NCBI GenBank assembly: GCA_021805565.1 | Contig: JAJZFA010000064.1 | Location: forward strand, 1 to 64,000 | DNA from: Pseudomonadota bacterium | Lineage (GTDB): Bacteria > Pseudomonadota > Alphaproteobacteria > Acetobacterales > Acetobacteraceae | Length of the DNA stretch: 64,000 bases | Reading direction: 5' to 3' | Part shown: piece after piece, positions 45,922 through 56,905 of the stretch | Layout: every line of letters starts with the position of its first letter | Numbering within the stretch: the stretch's first letter is position 1 | The notes under the pieces: model-generated | What the model saw: the letters and a program-made list of their open reading frames with translations, nothing else | Told to the model about the DNA's origin: nothing | The model's database searches: none | Made by a program: the position numbers and the translations under genes

Positions 45922-47777
45922 CCAAGTTCCCGCGTGCCGCTGCGCGCGGGCCAGGACGCGACGGTTTCGGTCGCGCCGCGAAGGACGACCCTGGTGCGGG
46001 TAAAGCTGTTAATCGTTGCGTTCAAGGCGAAAAATCGTTCCAGTACCGAGGCCAGCAGATACAGGCCGTTGACCTGCCAGGCCCGTGCATCCATTTCCAG
46101 GCGGATGTCGAGACCGCGGCAGAATGCCGGTGGCGGGCTCCGGCCGGGCCGTTGGGCGTTCCCCGCCGGTTTCGCGTTCGGAGCGCGCGCGACGCCGGCC
46201 TGAGAGACGATCGCTGTTACGGCGTTGATCGCGTTGCGCGTTTCGGCGGTATCGCGATAGTCGTACAGGCGCAGGATTTCCTTGAGCACGGCGGCCCCGT
46301 CCGCGCCGCCGGTGACCGACAGGTGCCCCAGCGCCAAATGGGAGATCAGTCGCCAGAAGCGCTTGTCGCGCAGTGGCGGCCGCAGCGTCGCGGTGGCGGC
46401 GGTCATGGCGGCGATGCCGGACACGGCCGCGACCCCTTCCACCAGCCGCAAATACGGATGCCCGCCGCCAAAGGGCAAATCCGTCGGCAGATCGCGGTTG
46501 AGACAGAGCGCATCCACCGACAGCACGGTATCGGCCGGTCGATCCGGATCGAAATCCGGGTCTTGCGTGGACAGAAACACCTCGGTGCCCGGCACGCCTG
46601 GGGCGGCATCCCGGCGGGATGTCTGATAGAATCCGCCGGGCGGAGCGGCATCCGGCAAGGACGGGGCCAGCCGGTGGAACGGGTGCCAGGGGCGCTGCGT
46701 TCCATCCGCCAGGGTTTCCCGGACCCGTTCGACGCCCCACACTTCGGCGGCTCGCGGACGGCGGGCATCGGGCACGACGCGGTATTCCACGTCGGTATGG
46801 GTCAACGGAATGGGTTCGCAACGCTGGGGAAACAGGTTGACCAGCGGCGTGCAGCCCAGCGCCAGCGAGGTTTGCCCGATGGTGCGTTCCAGTTCAGGCA
46901 TCGAGCGATCGAGATAGACGAAAATCTCAAGCCGGTTTCCGGCCGAACCGAGGGTTTTCCTGTCGATCTGGCCGAATTCCATGAACAGGAATTTTTCCGG
47001 GAAGGCGAAGTATTCGGTCATCAGGCGGAAGCCAGAGAAGCCGCGGGCGGACCAGGGAATCAAGGCCTCATCTGGGCCGAATCCACCGGGCCGGATCGCG
47101 CTGTTTGGGACGATAACCGGAAGCTGATCGACCGCGTTGTCCGCATAGGCAACCGACAGGACATGGGATCCCAGCAGTTCGTATAGCGGCAATGTCTGGT
47201 TTGCCGGGCCGCGCAGGAAGAAGCGCAGCCGATCGACGCCGAGTTGGGTAAACGTGACTTCTGGCACCATGCACGTCAGGGTAATGCGCAATACCGCTGC
47301 CGCACCGGGCGCCGAGGCGTTAGGGGGCGCCACCAGGGGTTGTCCCGAAAGGCGGATCGATTCCACCGCAATCGGCCACAGCGTCACCGGCGCGGTCGAA
47401 GTATAGCGCAGGGTTTCGCCCTTCACCAATTCGGTGTCGAACGCGAGGCCGGCCGGTAGCAGCGTCGGGGTCAGCAGTTCCGACTGGCAATTCAGTTGTG
47501 CCATCAGACAAGACGGTACCGGTGCGAGGTAATGCGGATACAGCAAACCAAGCAAGGCGTCGGTCAGTTCGGGAAATTCATCGTCCAGGCGGTGCTGCAC
47601 GCGGGCGGCAAGGAACGCGACGCCTTCGAGCAGGCGCTGCACGTGCGGATCGTCCACGCTGTCGGCCGACACCCGCAGGCGCCCGGCGATTTTCGGGTGC
47701 GCCTCGGCGAACTCGCCGGCCAGGCGCTTGATCGCGTTCAATTCGCGGTCGTAATAGGGGAGCAAGGCGTCAGACAT
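45918..47777 (-). CDS. tssF: T6SS baseplate subunit TssF (ImpG/VasA)
   Basis: A 619-residue baseplate protein. The start MSDALLPYYDRELNAIKRLA is the common N-terminus of TssF, followed by ARVQHRLDDEFPELTDALLG and LLYPHYLAPVPSCLMAQ. I set the start at 47777 for this reason; the frame stays open upstream to 48122 but there it runs across tssE. It is followed by tssG with a four-base overlap. TssF and TssG form the wedge around the VgrG hub. Confidence 0.95.
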   Translation of the reverse strand: MSDALLPYYDRELNAIKRLAGEFAEAHPKIAGRLRVSADSVDDPHVQRLLEGVAFLAARVQHRLDDEFPELTDALLGLLYPHYLAPVPSCLMAQLNCQSELLTPTLLPAGLAFDTELVKGETLRYTSTAPVTLWPIAVESIRLSGQPLVAPPNASAPGAAAVLRITLTCMVPEVTFTQLGVDRLRFFLRGPANQTLPLYELLGSHVLSVAYADNAVDQLPVIVPNSAIRPGGFGPDEALIPWSARGFSGFRLMTEYFAFPEKFLFMEFGQIDRKTLGSAGNRLEIFVYLDRSMPELERTIGQTSLALGCTPLVNLFPQRCEPIPLTHTDVEYRVVPDARRPRAAEVWGVERVRETLADGTQRPWHPFHRLAPSLPDAAPPGGFYQTSRRDAAPGVPGTEVFLSTQDPDFDPDRPADTVLSVDALCLNRDLPTDLPFGGGHPYLRLVEGVAAVSGIAAMTAATATLRPPLRDKRFWRLISHLALGHLSVTGGADGAAVLKEILRLYDYRDTAETRNAINAVTAIVSQAGVARAPNAKPAGNAQRPGRSPPPAFCRGLDIRLEMDARAWQVNGLYLLASVLERFFALNATINSFTRTRVVLRGATETVASWPARSGTRELG

Positions 47778-47803
47778 GGTGCCCGCGTCCGTTGACCGGC
47801 CGA

Positions 47804-48319
47804 TCAGGCGGCATCGCGGGCCACGACAATCACCTCGTCGTTCGATGGATCGACCACCGTGTCGAAGGTCATGGGTTCCGGTGCCGGGTCGGCGTGCAGC
47901 AGCGCGTCGATCCGCAGCCGCAGCGTCGATTCCAGCGGCGTTTCGCCCTGCACGAGCGCGACGTTGAGGGAAATGAACCGCGGTTCGAACCGCCTTATCG
48001 TGTCTTCGATCTCTAGCCGCAATTCCTCGCGCTGGCGGACATCGCTGAAGGCGCCGGAACTGAAATCGGGGACGCCGAAACCGATCGGCGACACCGCGAG
48101 TTCCTTGAGCGATTCCGGCCACGACCGCCAGCAGCGCCGAGCGTTGAGCAACGCTTCGAGATCGCGGCGCACCGCGTTCCGCAGGGCGATCAGGGAGTCG
48201 CTCGCGGACGGGGCCGGATCGCGGCTTTGATCTGGCGCGAGGTCGATCAGCCGATCGAGCAGCGGCGCCTGGAAGCGAACGGTGGAACCGCGCTGGCCGG
48301 GGATGGTCCGTCCGCTCAT
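47804..48319 (-). CDS. tssE: T6SS baseplate subunit TssE (ImpF)
   Basis: A 171-residue gp25-like protein that starts sheath assembly at the baseplate. The sequence SLIALRNAVRRDLEALLNARR is the N-terminal conserved helix, and the second half has VRQREELRLEIEDTIRRFEPR and RLRIDALLH. Length is as expected. It overlaps tagJ in ATGA upstream and lies 26 bases before the tssF start. Confidence 0.92.
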   Translation of the reverse strand: MSGRTIPGQRGSTVRFQAPLLDRLIDLAPDQSRDPAPSASDSLIALRNAVRRDLEALLNARRCWRSWPESLKELAVSPIGFGVPDFSSGAFSDVRQREELRLEIEDTIRRFEPRFISLNVALVQGETPLESTLRLRIDALLHADPAPEPMTFDTVVDPSNDEVIVVARDAA

Positions 48320-49113
48320 GCGCCGAAACGCAACGCGCGCAGTGTCATGACATCGACACCGTCATCGCCCGCCAGAAACACCCGCTGTCCGACACCGCGC
48401 ACCAAGCCACCTTCGGCTTCGCGCCAATCGGTTTCGCGCCCGAGCTGCTGGGCTTCTGTCAGCGGCCCGGGGGCGGCATAGATCGCGGGAATGTACACGT
48501 CGCCCTCCGGCCCATCCGCGACCGACATCGAGACCCGGCGCCAGATCAGGTCGCGGGTTCGCACCGGGGCGTGAAATTCCGCGCTGACGACCCGTTCGGT
48601 GGGGATCCAGAAGTATTTGCCGGTGGCGGTCAGAACCTCGAAGCTGCCTGCCAGCAGATCGTCCGCGTCGCGGAAATCGTCGAAGGGGGCATCGCCCAGA
48701 AGGCCGGGCACGCGGGGACGCGCTTCCTCGGCCTGCCGGGCCTGACGGGTCGCCCCGGCGGCATCGCCGTCCCGCAGCGCGACCATGGCCGCGAGTTGCA
48801 GCCGCTGCGCCTCGGTCGGCTCGCCCAGGAACTCCGGCACCCGTCCATCCGCGAACAATTGGCGACGTGCCATATCGGCGCGCAAAAGCTGGCGGTATTC
48901 CGCGACGACCAGCGAGGTTGTTGGGTCAATCGCCGTGGCGGCATCCAACAGCGTGTCCGCCCGCTCCAGATTGCCGGAGAAAATCAGCAGTTCCGCCAGC
49001 AAAATCCTGGCGTCCAGATTGGTGGGGGTTTTACGCACGGCCGCCTGGGATGCCGCCATGGCATCGGCCAGACGTCCCGCACGCATTAAAGATGCGGCGG
49101 TTTGATCGCTCAT
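48316..49113 (-). CDS. tagJ: T6SS accessory protein TagJ (ImpE)
   Basis: A 265-residue protein of the ImpE family. It has a tetratricopeptide-like N-terminal half (LMRAGRLADAMAASQAAVRK, then LDARILLAELLIFSGNLERA) and a C-terminal ImpE domain including KYFWIPTERVVSAEF and RRVSMSVADGPEGDVYIP. TagJ binds the N-terminal helix of the sheath protein TssB and aids ClpV recycling. I chose the ATG at 49113, with GGAG eight bases before it, over one 33 bases upstream. Confidence 0.92.
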   Translation of the reverse strand: MSDQTAASLMRAGRLADAMAASQAAVRKTPTNLDARILLAELLIFSGNLERADTLLDAATAIDPTTSLVVAEYRQLLRADMARRQLFADGRVPEFLGEPTEAQRLQLAAMVALRDGDAAGATRQARQAEEARPRVPGLLGDAPFDDFRDADDLLAGSFEVLTATGKYFWIPTERVVSAEFHAPVRTRDLIWRRVSMSVADGPEGDVYIPAIYAAPGPLTEAQQLGRETDWREAEGGLVRGVGQRVFLAGDDGVDVMTLRALRFGA

Positions 49114-49132
49114 GGGGTTTCTCCGCGGTTGT

Positions 49133-50653
49133 TCATCGTTCGCCAAGTTCCGTCACCAGTTGAAACGTAGCCATTACATCGTCGAGTTGATAGTGCGGTT
49201 GCAGCCGCACGACGCATCCGAAGCTACCCGGTTTGCCGGCGTGTTCCCGGACTTCCACGCTAGCGGCAACGAGGGGAAACCGCGCCCGGCTATCCCCGGT
49301 GGCCGAGAGGTTGCCATTGACGTAGCGGTTGAGCCACGTCTGAAGCTGACGCTGGATGTCGTCCCCTGTCCGGAATGAACCGACCATCCGGCGGCCCATC
49401 ATTTTCAGGTTATGGGCAAAGCGCGATGCGCAGAGGATCGAGTTGATTTGGGAAGACAGACGTGCGTTCGCATTGGCAGCCGCGGCATTGGCGCCGCCAT
49501 GGCGCTGCGGCGTCTGCAGACTGCGAACCGCGCCGAAGACCAGTTCCTCGCAGTTCGGGATAGCGGCGAGCGGAATAAGCCCGGCACTCAGCAATTCCCG
49601 TTCTTGCCGGTCGTTCCAGATGATTTCGAGCGGAACGCGGACCCAGGCGCGATCCCGGTCGGTGGCAAACGGTTCCGAAGGCGCATCCTGAACCAGACCG
49701 CCGCCGATACGATCGGTCTCCACCCCGCGGACATCTGCCGGCCAGGCGAAATTCGCAAAAGCGCGTCCGACGACGGCGGCGAACGCATAAGCGGCGTTCA
49801 TCCAGACCCGGTCGCGCGAAGACGGGGCATACTCGACATAGCGAAATCCGTCGGCACGGGTGCCATCGTCGTCCCAGGGCGCGCGTGCCAGTAATCGCGG
49901 CAGCGCGACGCCGACGAAGCGCATATCTGGCCGGACGGCCAGGGCACGCCACCTTGCATGTTCGGTGTTACCGAGAGGTGAGGCGATGTCGAGGACGTTG
50001 CCAAGTTCGTCGAAAGCGTCCACCTCCAGCAACGCGGGCGCGGCGCCAAGGACGACCGGGGCGAAAGCCGCCGCGGCAACACCCGACAGGGCCGACAGGC
50101 CGGCGATGTCGTCGGTGCGTGCACTGGCATCGGACCGATGCCTGACTTCGTGATCGACGATCAGAAAACCGTACGGTTCTCCGCCGGGAGAGCCGAACTC
50201 TTCTTCGTAAATTTTATGGAACAGATTACTTTGATCGAATTCGCTGGCCTTTTCCAGATCGCGACAGATCGCGACCCAGCTTACGTTCAGCACCCTGATT
50301 TTCAGGCGCGCGCCCAGATCGAGCGACCAGATCAGCCAGGCGAGCCCGCGCCAGCTTCCTTCGAGTTTCTGCAGTCGGGGATGATGAAGGATCGCATCGA
50401 TTTGTTCCGATACCATGACATCGATCGCAGCGATGTCGCGATCCAGCGCACCGCGCAGGACGCTAGGGTCCGGCCAGGAACGATCGGGTCCGAACCAGAG
50501 AGAAACCGAAGCGGCTGCGTCACCGGTTTGAAAGGCCGCGAAGCGATCCGCGATATCTGGAATGTCACGGCCAACGAATCTACCGGACAGTAACGTATCA
50601 CGGAGATTCCCGGCTTCGGTGTCAGGCGTGGGAACGGTTGCAAACTCGTTCAT
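49133..50653 (-). CDS. TssC-like second sheath protein (ImpD/TssC40 type)
   Basis: A 506-residue paralog of the large sheath subunit TssC. It shares [19 protein letters not shown] and FDQSNLFHKIYEEEFGSPGG, and the end RLQPHYQLDDVMATFQLVTE, with the TssC encoded next to it. Differences are an extended N-terminal region and a lack of the LLEQAM region. Its place after tssC and before tagJ is that of impD in the Agrobacterium imp operon, where two TssC forms (TssC41 and TssC40) are known. It may stand at one end of the sheath or change its length, which is inference. Confidence 0.85.
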   Translation of the reverse strand: MNEFATVPTPDTEAGNLRDTLLSGRFVGRDIPDIADRFAAFQTGDAAASVSLWFGPDRSWPDPSVLRGALDRDIAAIDVMVSEQIDAILHHPRLQKLEGSWRGLAWLIWSLDLGARLKIRVLNVSWVAICRDLEKASEFDQSNLFHKIYEEEFGSPGGEPYGFLIVDHEVRHRSDASARTDDIAGLSALSGVAAAAFAPVVLGAAPALLEVDAFDELGNVLDIASPLGNTEHARWRALAVRPDMRFVGVALPRLLARAPWDDDGTRADGFRYVEYAPSSRDRVWMNAAYAFAAVVGRAFANFAWPADVRGVETDRIGGGLVQDAPSEPFATDRDRAWVRVPLEIIWNDRQERELLSAGLIPLAAIPNCEELVFGAVRSLQTPQRHGGANAAAANANARLSSQINSILCASRFAHNLKMMGRRMVGSFRTGDDIQRQLQTWLNRYVNGNLSATGDSRARFPLVAASVEVREHAGKPGSFGCVVRLQPHYQLDDVMATFQLVTELGER

Positions 50654-50709
50654 GAGGTATGGAACAAGCGACCGGACTGACCTGAAAGGCCCATTGTGCT
50701 GATCCCTTC

Positions 50710-50739
50710 CGCCATGGTCCGGTTGCCCGCACCATGGCG
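50710..50739. other. Hairpin between the two tssC genes
   Basis: CGCCATGGT (50710-50718) and ACCATGGCG (50731-50739) are perfect complements around a 12-base loop in the 132-base gap between tssC and tssC2. It is not followed by a T-run. It could be a processing or stability signal that makes the two TssC forms differ in amount. Confidence 0.4.
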
Positions 50740-50785
50740 TCCTGGGTTGAGTGCCGCTCGGGCGGTTTCGGCTCGACCCAAGCTA

Positions 50786-52273
50786 TTAGGATGCCGACGG
50801 TATCCGCGCCACCATCCGCAGGCTGGTCGTGAGTTCTTCCATCTGTAGCCAGGGGCGGATGTGGGCCACGGCATTATAGGAGCCGGGGCGACCGGGAATT
50901 TCCTTGACCTCGATCTTGGCTTCACGCAGCGGGAAGCGTGCTTTCAGATCCTGACCGGCATTTTCGTTGCCATTTACGTAGTTTTTGATCCAGCGATCCA
51001 GCATCCGTTCGACGTCGCTGGCTTCCTGGAAGCTGCCGATCTTGTCGCGCGCCATCACTTTCAGATAATGCGCGAAACGGCTGGCGGCCATCAGGTATGG
51101 TAAGCGCGCGGATATGGCCGCGTTCGCGGTCGCTTCCGGACGGTCGTATTTCTTAGGCTTCTGTACGGACTGCGCGCCGAAGAAAACCGAGTAATCGGTG
51201 TTCTTGTAATGACACAGCGGCAGGAACCCGAGGTTGGACAGTTCGAATTCGCGACGGTCGGTGATCGCGAGTTCGGTCGGGCATTTCGCATCCATATCGC
51301 CGTCGTCGGAGGTGAAGACGTGGGTTGGCAAGTTTTCCACCTTACCTCCGCCTTCGGCACCGCGGATCGCGACGCAGAAGCCTGTTTTGGCGAATGCATC
51401 GGTCATCCGCACGCCCATCGCGTAGGCTGCGTTCATCCAACAATATTCGTTATGTTCCATCGGACGAGCGCCCGCGGCGTCGTATGGCGCTTCTTCGTAC
51501 GCAAATTCGTCGATTGCCTTTGTCGCGGCACCATACGGCAGGCGTGCAAGGGTACGGGGCATCACCAGGCTGACGAAACGAGCATCTTCGCTATCGCGGA
51601 AGCTACGCCATTTCATATAGTCGCTGGTTTCAAAGATTTTCGCCAGATCGCGCGGTTTGGCGAGCTCGGTAAACGAATCGAAGCCGAACATGCCGGGACC
51701 GGCCGCCGAAATAAACGGCGCGAACGCCCCTGCCGCGACATTGGAAATCAGCCGCAAGGTTTCGACATCGTCTGGATGCTGGCTCCATTGGTAGTCGCCG
51801 ATCAGGGCCGCGTAGGGTTCGCCGCCCGGTGTACCGAACTCGTTCTCGTAGATTTTCTTGAACAACTGGCTTTGATCGAACTCGACGGCGCGTTGCAGAT
51901 CGCGCGACAGATCGCGTTTGGTGATATTAAGCACCTTAATCTTCAGGCTGGTTCCGGTTTCGCTGTTTTGCACCAAATGATGCAGCCCGCGCCAACTGCC
52001 TTCCAGTTGAAGGAACTTCGGGTCGTGCATGATAGCATTGAGTTGATCGGAAAGTTTCCGGTCGATTGCCGCCACGGCCCGGTCGAAAGTCCGGCTTAGA
52101 TTTTTATCGAAAGTGACCGTTCCGGCCATCGCCTGTTCGAGCAGGTTCTTGACCAGGTCCTGGGTTTGATCGGGAGTTGTCTGCTTTGTCGCGGCGACAA
52201 CCTGATCGAGGATGGAAAGTCCTTCGGATGCGGATGCGGACGCATCCGATGACGATGCTTGGGTGCCGGACAT
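50786..52273 (-). CDS. tssC: T6SS contractile sheath large subunit TssC (ImpC/VipB)
   Basis: A 495-residue sheath protein that pairs with TssB to form the contractile tube. Family marks are [39 protein letters not shown] and [12 protein letters not shown], and the C-terminal [19 protein letters not shown]. Three bases separate it from tssB. The expected ratio with TssB is about 1:1. It is the canonical TssC; a divergent copy follows. Confidence 0.96.
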   Translation of the reverse strand: MSGTQASSSDASASASEGLSILDQVVAATKQTTPDQTQDLVKNLLEQAMAGTVTFDKNLSRTFDRAVAAIDRKLSDQLNAIMHDPKFLQLEGSWRGLHHLVQNSETGTSLKIKVLNITKRDLSRDLQRAVEFDQSQLFKKIYENEFGTPGGEPYAALIGDYQWSQHPDDVETLRLISNVAAGAFAPFISAAGPGMFGFDSFTELAKPRDLAKIFETSDYMKWRSFRDSEDARFVSLVMPRTLARLPYGAATKAIDEFAYEEAPYDAAGARPMEHNEYCWMNAAYAMGVRMTDAFAKTGFCVAIRGAEGGGKVENLPTHVFTSDDGDMDAKCPTELAITDRREFELSNLGFLPLCHYKNTDYSVFFGAQSVQKPKKYDRPEATANAAISARLPYLMAASRFAHYLKVMARDKIGSFQEASDVERMLDRWIKNYVNGNENAGQDLKARFPLREAKIEVKEIPGRPGSYNAVAHIRPWLQMEELTTSLRMVARIPSAS

Positions 52274-52276
52274 CGA

Positions 52277-52786
52277 TCAGCCCTCCTGCTTGCCCAAGCC
52301 GAGCTGGCTTGAAAGCGATTTCATCTCGTCGTCGTTTTTCAATACCTGTTCGAGCAGGCTTTCGAGTTCTTCCGACCGATCCACCTTGGACATCAAATCC
52401 CGCAATTTAGCGCGGGTTTCCATCAATGTACGAAGGGCTGGAATTTGCTGTGCGACGCGGGCGGGTTCGAAATCCTCAATGGCATTGAATTTCAAATCGA
52501 CGGCCATCTGGCCACCGTCTTCCGACAATTTGTTATCGACTTTCAGCTTCAGGCCCGGCGTCATGTTCGCCATCACGTCGTTGAAATTGTCACGATCGAT
52601 CTGAATGAATTTCCGATCCGCGAGCGGTTTCAGGGGTGCGGTCGGATCGCCCGAAAAATCGCCCATGACGCCCATCACGAACGGGAGCTCACGCTGGACC
52701 TCGGCGCCTTCCGTCTCCACTTCATAGGTGATGTGAACCCGCGGTTTGCGGACCCGGTTGAGTTTATCATGGACACTTCCACTCAT
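52277..52786 (-). CDS. tssB: T6SS contractile sheath small subunit TssB (ImpB/VipA)
   Basis: A 169-residue sheath partner of TssC. It starts [20 protein letters not shown] and includes [16 protein letters not shown] and [14 protein letters not shown], all typical of TssB; the C-terminal helix [20 protein letters not shown] fits the region used for TagJ and ClpV recognition. AGGAG stands before the ATG. Confidence 0.96.
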   Translation of the reverse strand: MSGSVHDKLNRVRKPRVHITYEVETEGAEVQRELPFVMGVMGDFSGDPTAPLKPLADRKFIQIDRDNFNDVMANMTPGLKLKVDNKLSEDGGQMAVDLKFNAIEDFEPARVAQQIPALRTLMETRAKLRDLMSKVDRSEELESLLEQVLKNDDEMKSLSSQLGLGKQEG

Positions 52787-52824
52787 AATCCACTCCTGTT
52801 CACATTACTTCGCATTCTGTTTCG

Positions 52825-52853
52825 TGAATAGCACGCAAGCAAATATTAGGCAA
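52825..52853 (-). promoter_or_regulatory. Possible internal promoter before tssB
   Basis: On the minus strand TTGCCT (52853-52848) and TATTCA (52830-52825) are exactly 17 bases apart, within the 124-base gap between tssA and tssB. The matches to the consensus are moderate (4/6 and 3/6). The site would let sheath genes be made in excess over TssA. Confidence 0.3.
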
Positions 52854-52910
52854 CCGATAGGAAACCTTGAAACCGTCCGGCGGTCGTCGATTTAAGGAAC
52901 CGGGTCGGCA

Positions 52911-54062
52911 TCACTCCTCAGGCGCTGGCGGACGAATGCCCAGGGTTGTCAGGATACCGTCGCGCACCGAACGGTCGGCAATGATTTCGTCGAGCAGTTC
53001 CAGCAATGGCAGGCGGGCCCGCCGCACCGCATCGTCCAGCGTGAATGACAGCGGCGAATGCGGTTCGGTTCGCCGGAAGAATGCCGCTATATCTTCCAGT
53101 CCGCGCAGCGCGTCCTCACGGGTGACGACCCGGCCGGCCTGCCCAGACTGGTCGGTAGCAACCGCCCCCATTTGAAACGACCCAGGCAGCGTTTCGTCTC
53201 GCGGCGCGGCGGTGCCGCCAGCGTTGTCGCTCGTGCCGCCGTCCGCCCGGGTTTCCGGGGCGGGCGCATAGCGTCCGGCAATCTCGCCGATCTCGCGCAG
53301 AAGATCCCGTATCTGGGACGTGGAGGGGGATTCGCTGCCTGCCTTTTCCTCGAAGATGGCGGCCATCGCCTCCCACGATTCAAGCGCGGCGGCGGCTTCG
53401 TCGCGCACCCTGGCAATGCTGGTCTTGCCGATGGTGCGGGCTTCTTTCTCGATCTCATCGAACGGGACCGTCCCGGATTCGATACGCTGCTGGCGGCTGG
53501 CCGAATCGAGACTGCTTAACTTCGATGACGCCCGGTATTGATACAATGCAAGCGGCGATCCGTCTGCCCGGAGAAACAGCGGCAGCTTGAACAGCGGTGC
53601 CATCAACGACCCGCCGCCGCCCTGCCCATTGAGCCCCGTAACCGGCGCCACCCGTGTTTCTATTCCATATTCGTCCGGCAACGGGAACACATCGTCCCAG
53701 TATCGCGCCACCAGACCCGCAATGAGTTGGCTGCATGCGGCGAGCCCGCTCAGCCCATGGCTTCGCACATAAGCCTCGGTCAGCCACGCCGCGACTTCCA
53801 GATCCTTGGTTTTCTCCGCCAGCAACTTAAGACCGATATCGCGCAGGCCGCGCCACAGAGGCACAGGGTCCTGGGGCGGCGGCCCGTTCGGGTCTGGCGT
53901 TTCGGCCTGCTTCTCCGCATCGCGGGCATTGGAGCGTGCATCGCGCATGCGGCTGTACGGCGATTGCGCGGAGTAATCCTCCCGCACGTCCTCGCCGTGG
54001 GGAAAATCGCCCGGAATCGGAGCCAGGAGCGCATCGAGGTCGAAACCGTCAGGCAAATTCAC
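52911..54062 (-). CDS. tssA: T6SS assembly protein TssA (ImpA)
   Basis: A 383-residue protein of the short ImpA type. The N-terminal ImpA domain includes WLTEAYVRSHGLSGLAACSQLI and RYWDDVFPLPDEYGIETRVAP (the latter as RYWDDVFPLPDEYG), well conserved across the family. The C-terminal part is shorter than in long TssA proteins. TssA primes tail assembly and caps the growing sheath. It is the first gene of the long minus-strand T6SS operon, divergent from clpV. Confidence 0.9.
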   Translation of the reverse strand: MNLPDGFDLDALLAPIPGDFPHGEDVREDYSAQSPYSRMRDARSNARDAEKQAETPDPNGPPPQDPVPLWRGLRDIGLKLLAEKTKDLEVAAWLTEAYVRSHGLSGLAACSQLIAGLVARYWDDVFPLPDEYGIETRVAPVTGLNGQGGGGSLMAPLFKLPLFLRADGSPLALYQYRASSKLSSLDSASRQQRIESGTVPFDEIEKEARTIGKTSIARVRDEAAAALESWEAMAAIFEEKAGSESPSTSQIRDLLREIGEIAGRYAPAPETRADGGTSDNAGGTAAPRDETLPGSFQMGAVATDQSGQAGRVVTREDALRGLEDIAAFFRRTEPHSPLSFTLDDAVRRARLPLLELLDEIIADRSVRDGILTTLGIRPPAPEE

Positions 54063-54221
54063 ACGCGTGGACCTTTTCCCTCGGTGAGATACGCGCGGGA
54101 GCTAATGCAAATCCGGCGATCGCCACTAGACATTCGTTTTAATTATCACATAATGTTGCTCCATGTGAAGACCATTGACCCGTAGTGCTGCGGGATCCGT
54201 CGGTCATCGAGAGGAAATCTG
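54063..54221. other. Divergent promoter region, tssA and clpV
   Basis: 159 bases separate the tssA and clpV starts. An AT-rich block at about 54125-54160 is likely to carry the divergent promoters. I found no convincing sigma-54 site (GG-N10-GC). Confidence 0.35.
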
Positions 54222-56861
54222 ATGGCTGGGATCGAAGTAAAGCAACTGATTTCCAGACTGAACGATCCAAGCCGCCGTGCTCTGGAATCGGCCATCGGCC
54301 TGACATCGTCGCGAACACATTATAATGTAGAAATCGAGCATTGGTTGGTCGCGCTGGCGGATCGGGCGGACGGCGATGTCGCGGCGATTTTGCGCCATTA
54401 TGAGATCGATTCCGGGCGCTTCGCCGTCGATCTGAATCGGGCGCTGGAGAAGATGAAAACCGGTAATGGGCGGGTTCCGTCGCTGGCGCCGGAAATCGTC
54501 GAGACGATCAAGCAGGCATGGCTGTTGGCCTCGCTGGAGCAGCGTCAGTCAACGATCCGATCCGGTCATTTGCTTTGGGCGCTGATCGCCGACGAAACGC
54601 TGGCGCGTCACGCGCGCGATGCATCCAGCCAACTGGTGAAAATACAGCCGGATCAGTTGAAGCGCGATTTCGCCGGCATCACCGCGAACACCGCCGAAGC
54701 CTTGGCGGAAGCGGCTTCGGGCGGCGATGGCGCGTCCGGCGGCGGCGATCCGGGCGGCATGCCACGGGGCGGCGGCGGGGCCCTCGAGCAGTTCACGACC
54801 GATCTGACCGCGCAGGCGAAAGCGGGCAAGATCGATCCGATCCTGGGCCGCGACGGCGAAATCCGTCAGGTGATCGATATTCTGACGCGGCGGCGGCAGA
54901 ATAACCCGATCCTGACCGGGGAGGCCGGGGTCGGCAAGACCGCGGTCGTGGAAGGGTTCGCGGTTCGCCTTGCCTCGGGCGATGTGCCGCCGGCGCTGCG
55001 CGGGGTTACGTTACGAACGCTGGACCTTGGGCTTTTGCAGGCCGGCGCGGGCGTGAAGGGCGAGTTCGAGAATCGATTGCGGGGCGTTATCGACGAGGTG
55101 AAGTCCAGCCCGAAGCCGATTATCCTGTTCATCGACGAAGCGCACACCTTGATCGGCGCGGGCGGTTCTGCCGGTCAGGGCGATGCGGCCAACCTGCTGA
55201 AGCCCGCCCTGGCGCGCGGCGAACTGCGCACGATCGCCGCCACCACCTGGGCCGAATACAAGAAATTCTTCGAGAAAGATGCCGCGCTGACCCGGCGCTT
55301 TCAGGTGGTGAAGGTCGAGGAACCCTCTGAACCGATCGCCACGGCGATGATTCGCGGCTTGGTCGGGACGCTGGAAAAGCACCATAACGTCCGGATTCTC
55401 GATGTCGCGGTCAGCGAGGCCGTGCGCCTGTCCGCCCGGTATATTCCGTCCCGGCAATTGCCCGACAAGGCGGTCAGCCTGATCGATACCGCCTGCGCTC
55501 GGGTTGCCATGAGTCAGGCGGCGATTCCGGCCCCGATCGAGGATCGCGATCGCCGGATCGGGCTGATCGACACCGAACTGGGTATCCTGGACCGCGAAAT
55601 CGCGGCGGGCGAACGGCATGAGGAGCGGCGGGATGCGCTGCACGTCGAACGGGCCGATCTGACGGTTCAACTGACGGGCCTGCAGGCGCGGTGGGAGCAA
55701 GAAAAAATCTTGGCGGCCGAAATCTCGGAAACCCGCGGGAAGATCGAAAGCGGGGACAATCCGGAGGTCGCCGATACGTTGCGCACCCAACTGACGGCTG
55801 CCAGCGCGAATTTGCGCGCTTTGCAGGGCGAGGAACCGCTGATTTATCCGGTGGTGGATGGTCAGGCCGTGGCCGAAGTCGTTGCCGGGTGGACCGGGAT
55901 TCCGACGGGCCGGATGCAATCCAACGAAATTCGCACGGTGCTTGCGCTGAAGGAGACGATGGAAAAGCGGATCGTCGGACAGCCGCATGCGCTCGACGCG
56001 GTGGCACAGGCAATCCGGACCAGCCGAGCGGGCCTGACCGATCCGCGCAAGCCGATCGGGGTGTTCCTGATGGTTGGCACGTCCGGCACCGGCAAGACCG
56101 AAACCGCGTTGACGCTGGCCAACCTGCTGTATGGCGGCGAGCAAAACCTGACGACGATCAACATGACCGAGTTTAAGGAAGAACATAAGGTCAGTCTGCT
56201 GATGGGGAGCCCGCCCGGCTATATCGGCTATGGCGAAGGCGGCATTCTGACCGAGGCGGTGCGGCGGCGGCCGTATTCGGTGATTTTGCTGGACGAGATG
56301 GAAAAGGCGCACCCGGGCGTGCAGGACGTGTTCTTTCAGGTGTTCGACAAAGGGAACATGAAGGACGGCGAAGGCCGCGATATCGACTTCAAAAATACTG
56401 TCATTATCATGACATCGAACGCCGGCACCGATCTGATCACGCGCCTGTTCGCGGATCCGGACACGGCGCCCGACGCGGCCGGTCTGGCGGACGCACTGAT
56501 GCCGGAGTTGATGAAGTTTTTCAAACCCGCATTCCTGGGCCGGGTGACGCTGGTGCCGTATTTCCCGCTGTCCCCCGATATCATCCGCCAAATCGTCGGG
56601 TTGCAACTGACGCGCGTCAAGCAACGCGTGCGGGAATCCTATCAAGCCGATTTCGTCTGGGATGAGCGCCTGGTCGAAACCATCGCGGCACGTTGCACCG
56701 AGACGTCGTCCGGCGCGCGCAATGTGGAGAAAATTCTGTCTCGAACTCTATTGCCGGAGCTATCGTCCGAGATTTTGGCACGGCTGGCGGAAGGATCGTC
56801 CATTCAGGCGGTGACAATGGATGTGGACAAGGACGGTTCGTTCGAGTATAGAATTACGTAG
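54222..56861 (+). CDS. clpV: T6SS AAA+ ATPase ClpV (TssH)
   Basis: An 879-residue Clp/Hsp100 unfoldase that disassembles contracted sheaths. Two AAA+ domains are present: Walker [10 protein letters not shown] near residue 235 and GTSGTGKTE near 620, each followed by Walker B sequences ([27 protein letters not shown]). The N-terminal repeat domain begins [20 protein letters not shown], as in ClpV and unlike ClpB. It is on the plus strand between two minus-strand T6SS operons and is followed by hcp after 44 bases. Confidence 0.96.
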   Translation: MAGIEVKQLISRLNDPSRRALESAIGLTSSRTHYNVEIEHWLVALADRADGDVAAILRHYEIDSGRFAVDLNRALEKMKTGNGRVPSLAPEIVETIKQAWLLASLEQRQSTIRSGHLLWALIADETLARHARDASSQLVKIQPDQLKRDFAGITANTAEALAEAASGGDGASGGGDPGGMPRGGGGALEQFTTDLTAQAKAGKIDPILGRDGEIRQVIDILTRRRQNNPILTGEAGVGKTAVVEGFAVRLASGDVPPALRGVTLRTLDLGLLQAGAGVKGEFENRLRGVIDEVKSSPKPIILFIDEAHTLIGAGGSAGQGDAANLLKPALARGELRTIAATTWAEYKKFFEKDAALTRRFQVVKVEEPSEPIATAMIRGLVGTLEKHHNVRILDVAVSEAVRLSARYIPSRQLPDKAVSLIDTACARVAMSQAAIPAPIEDRDRRIGLIDTELGILDREIAAGERHEERRDALHVERADLTVQLTGLQARWEQEKILAAEISETRGKIESGDNPEVADTLRTQLTAASANLRALQGEEPLIYPVVDGQAVAEVVAGWTGIPTGRMQSNEIRTVLALKETMEKRIVGQPHALDAVAQAIRTSRAGLTDPRKPIGVFLMVGTSGTGKTETALTLANLLYGGEQNLTTINMTEFKEEHKVSLLMGSPPGYIGYGEGGILTEAVRRRPYSVILLDEMEKAHPGVQDVFFQVFDKGNMKDGEGRDIDFKNTVIIMTSNAGTDLITRLFADPDTAPDAAGLADALMPELMKFFKPAFLGRVTLVPYFPLSPDIIRQIVGLQLTRVKQRVRESYQADFVWDERLVETIAARCTETSSGARNVEKILSRTLLPELSSEILARLAEGSSIQAVTMDVDKDGSFEYRIT

Positions 56862-56905
56862 ATATCGTCACAATTCGGACTCGGCAAAAGGAAGGAAAAA
56901 GCGAC

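Noticed and set aside
47778-48122. Upstream extension of tssF
   Set aside because: It covers tssE in another frame; TssF proteins begin with the sequence found at 47777.
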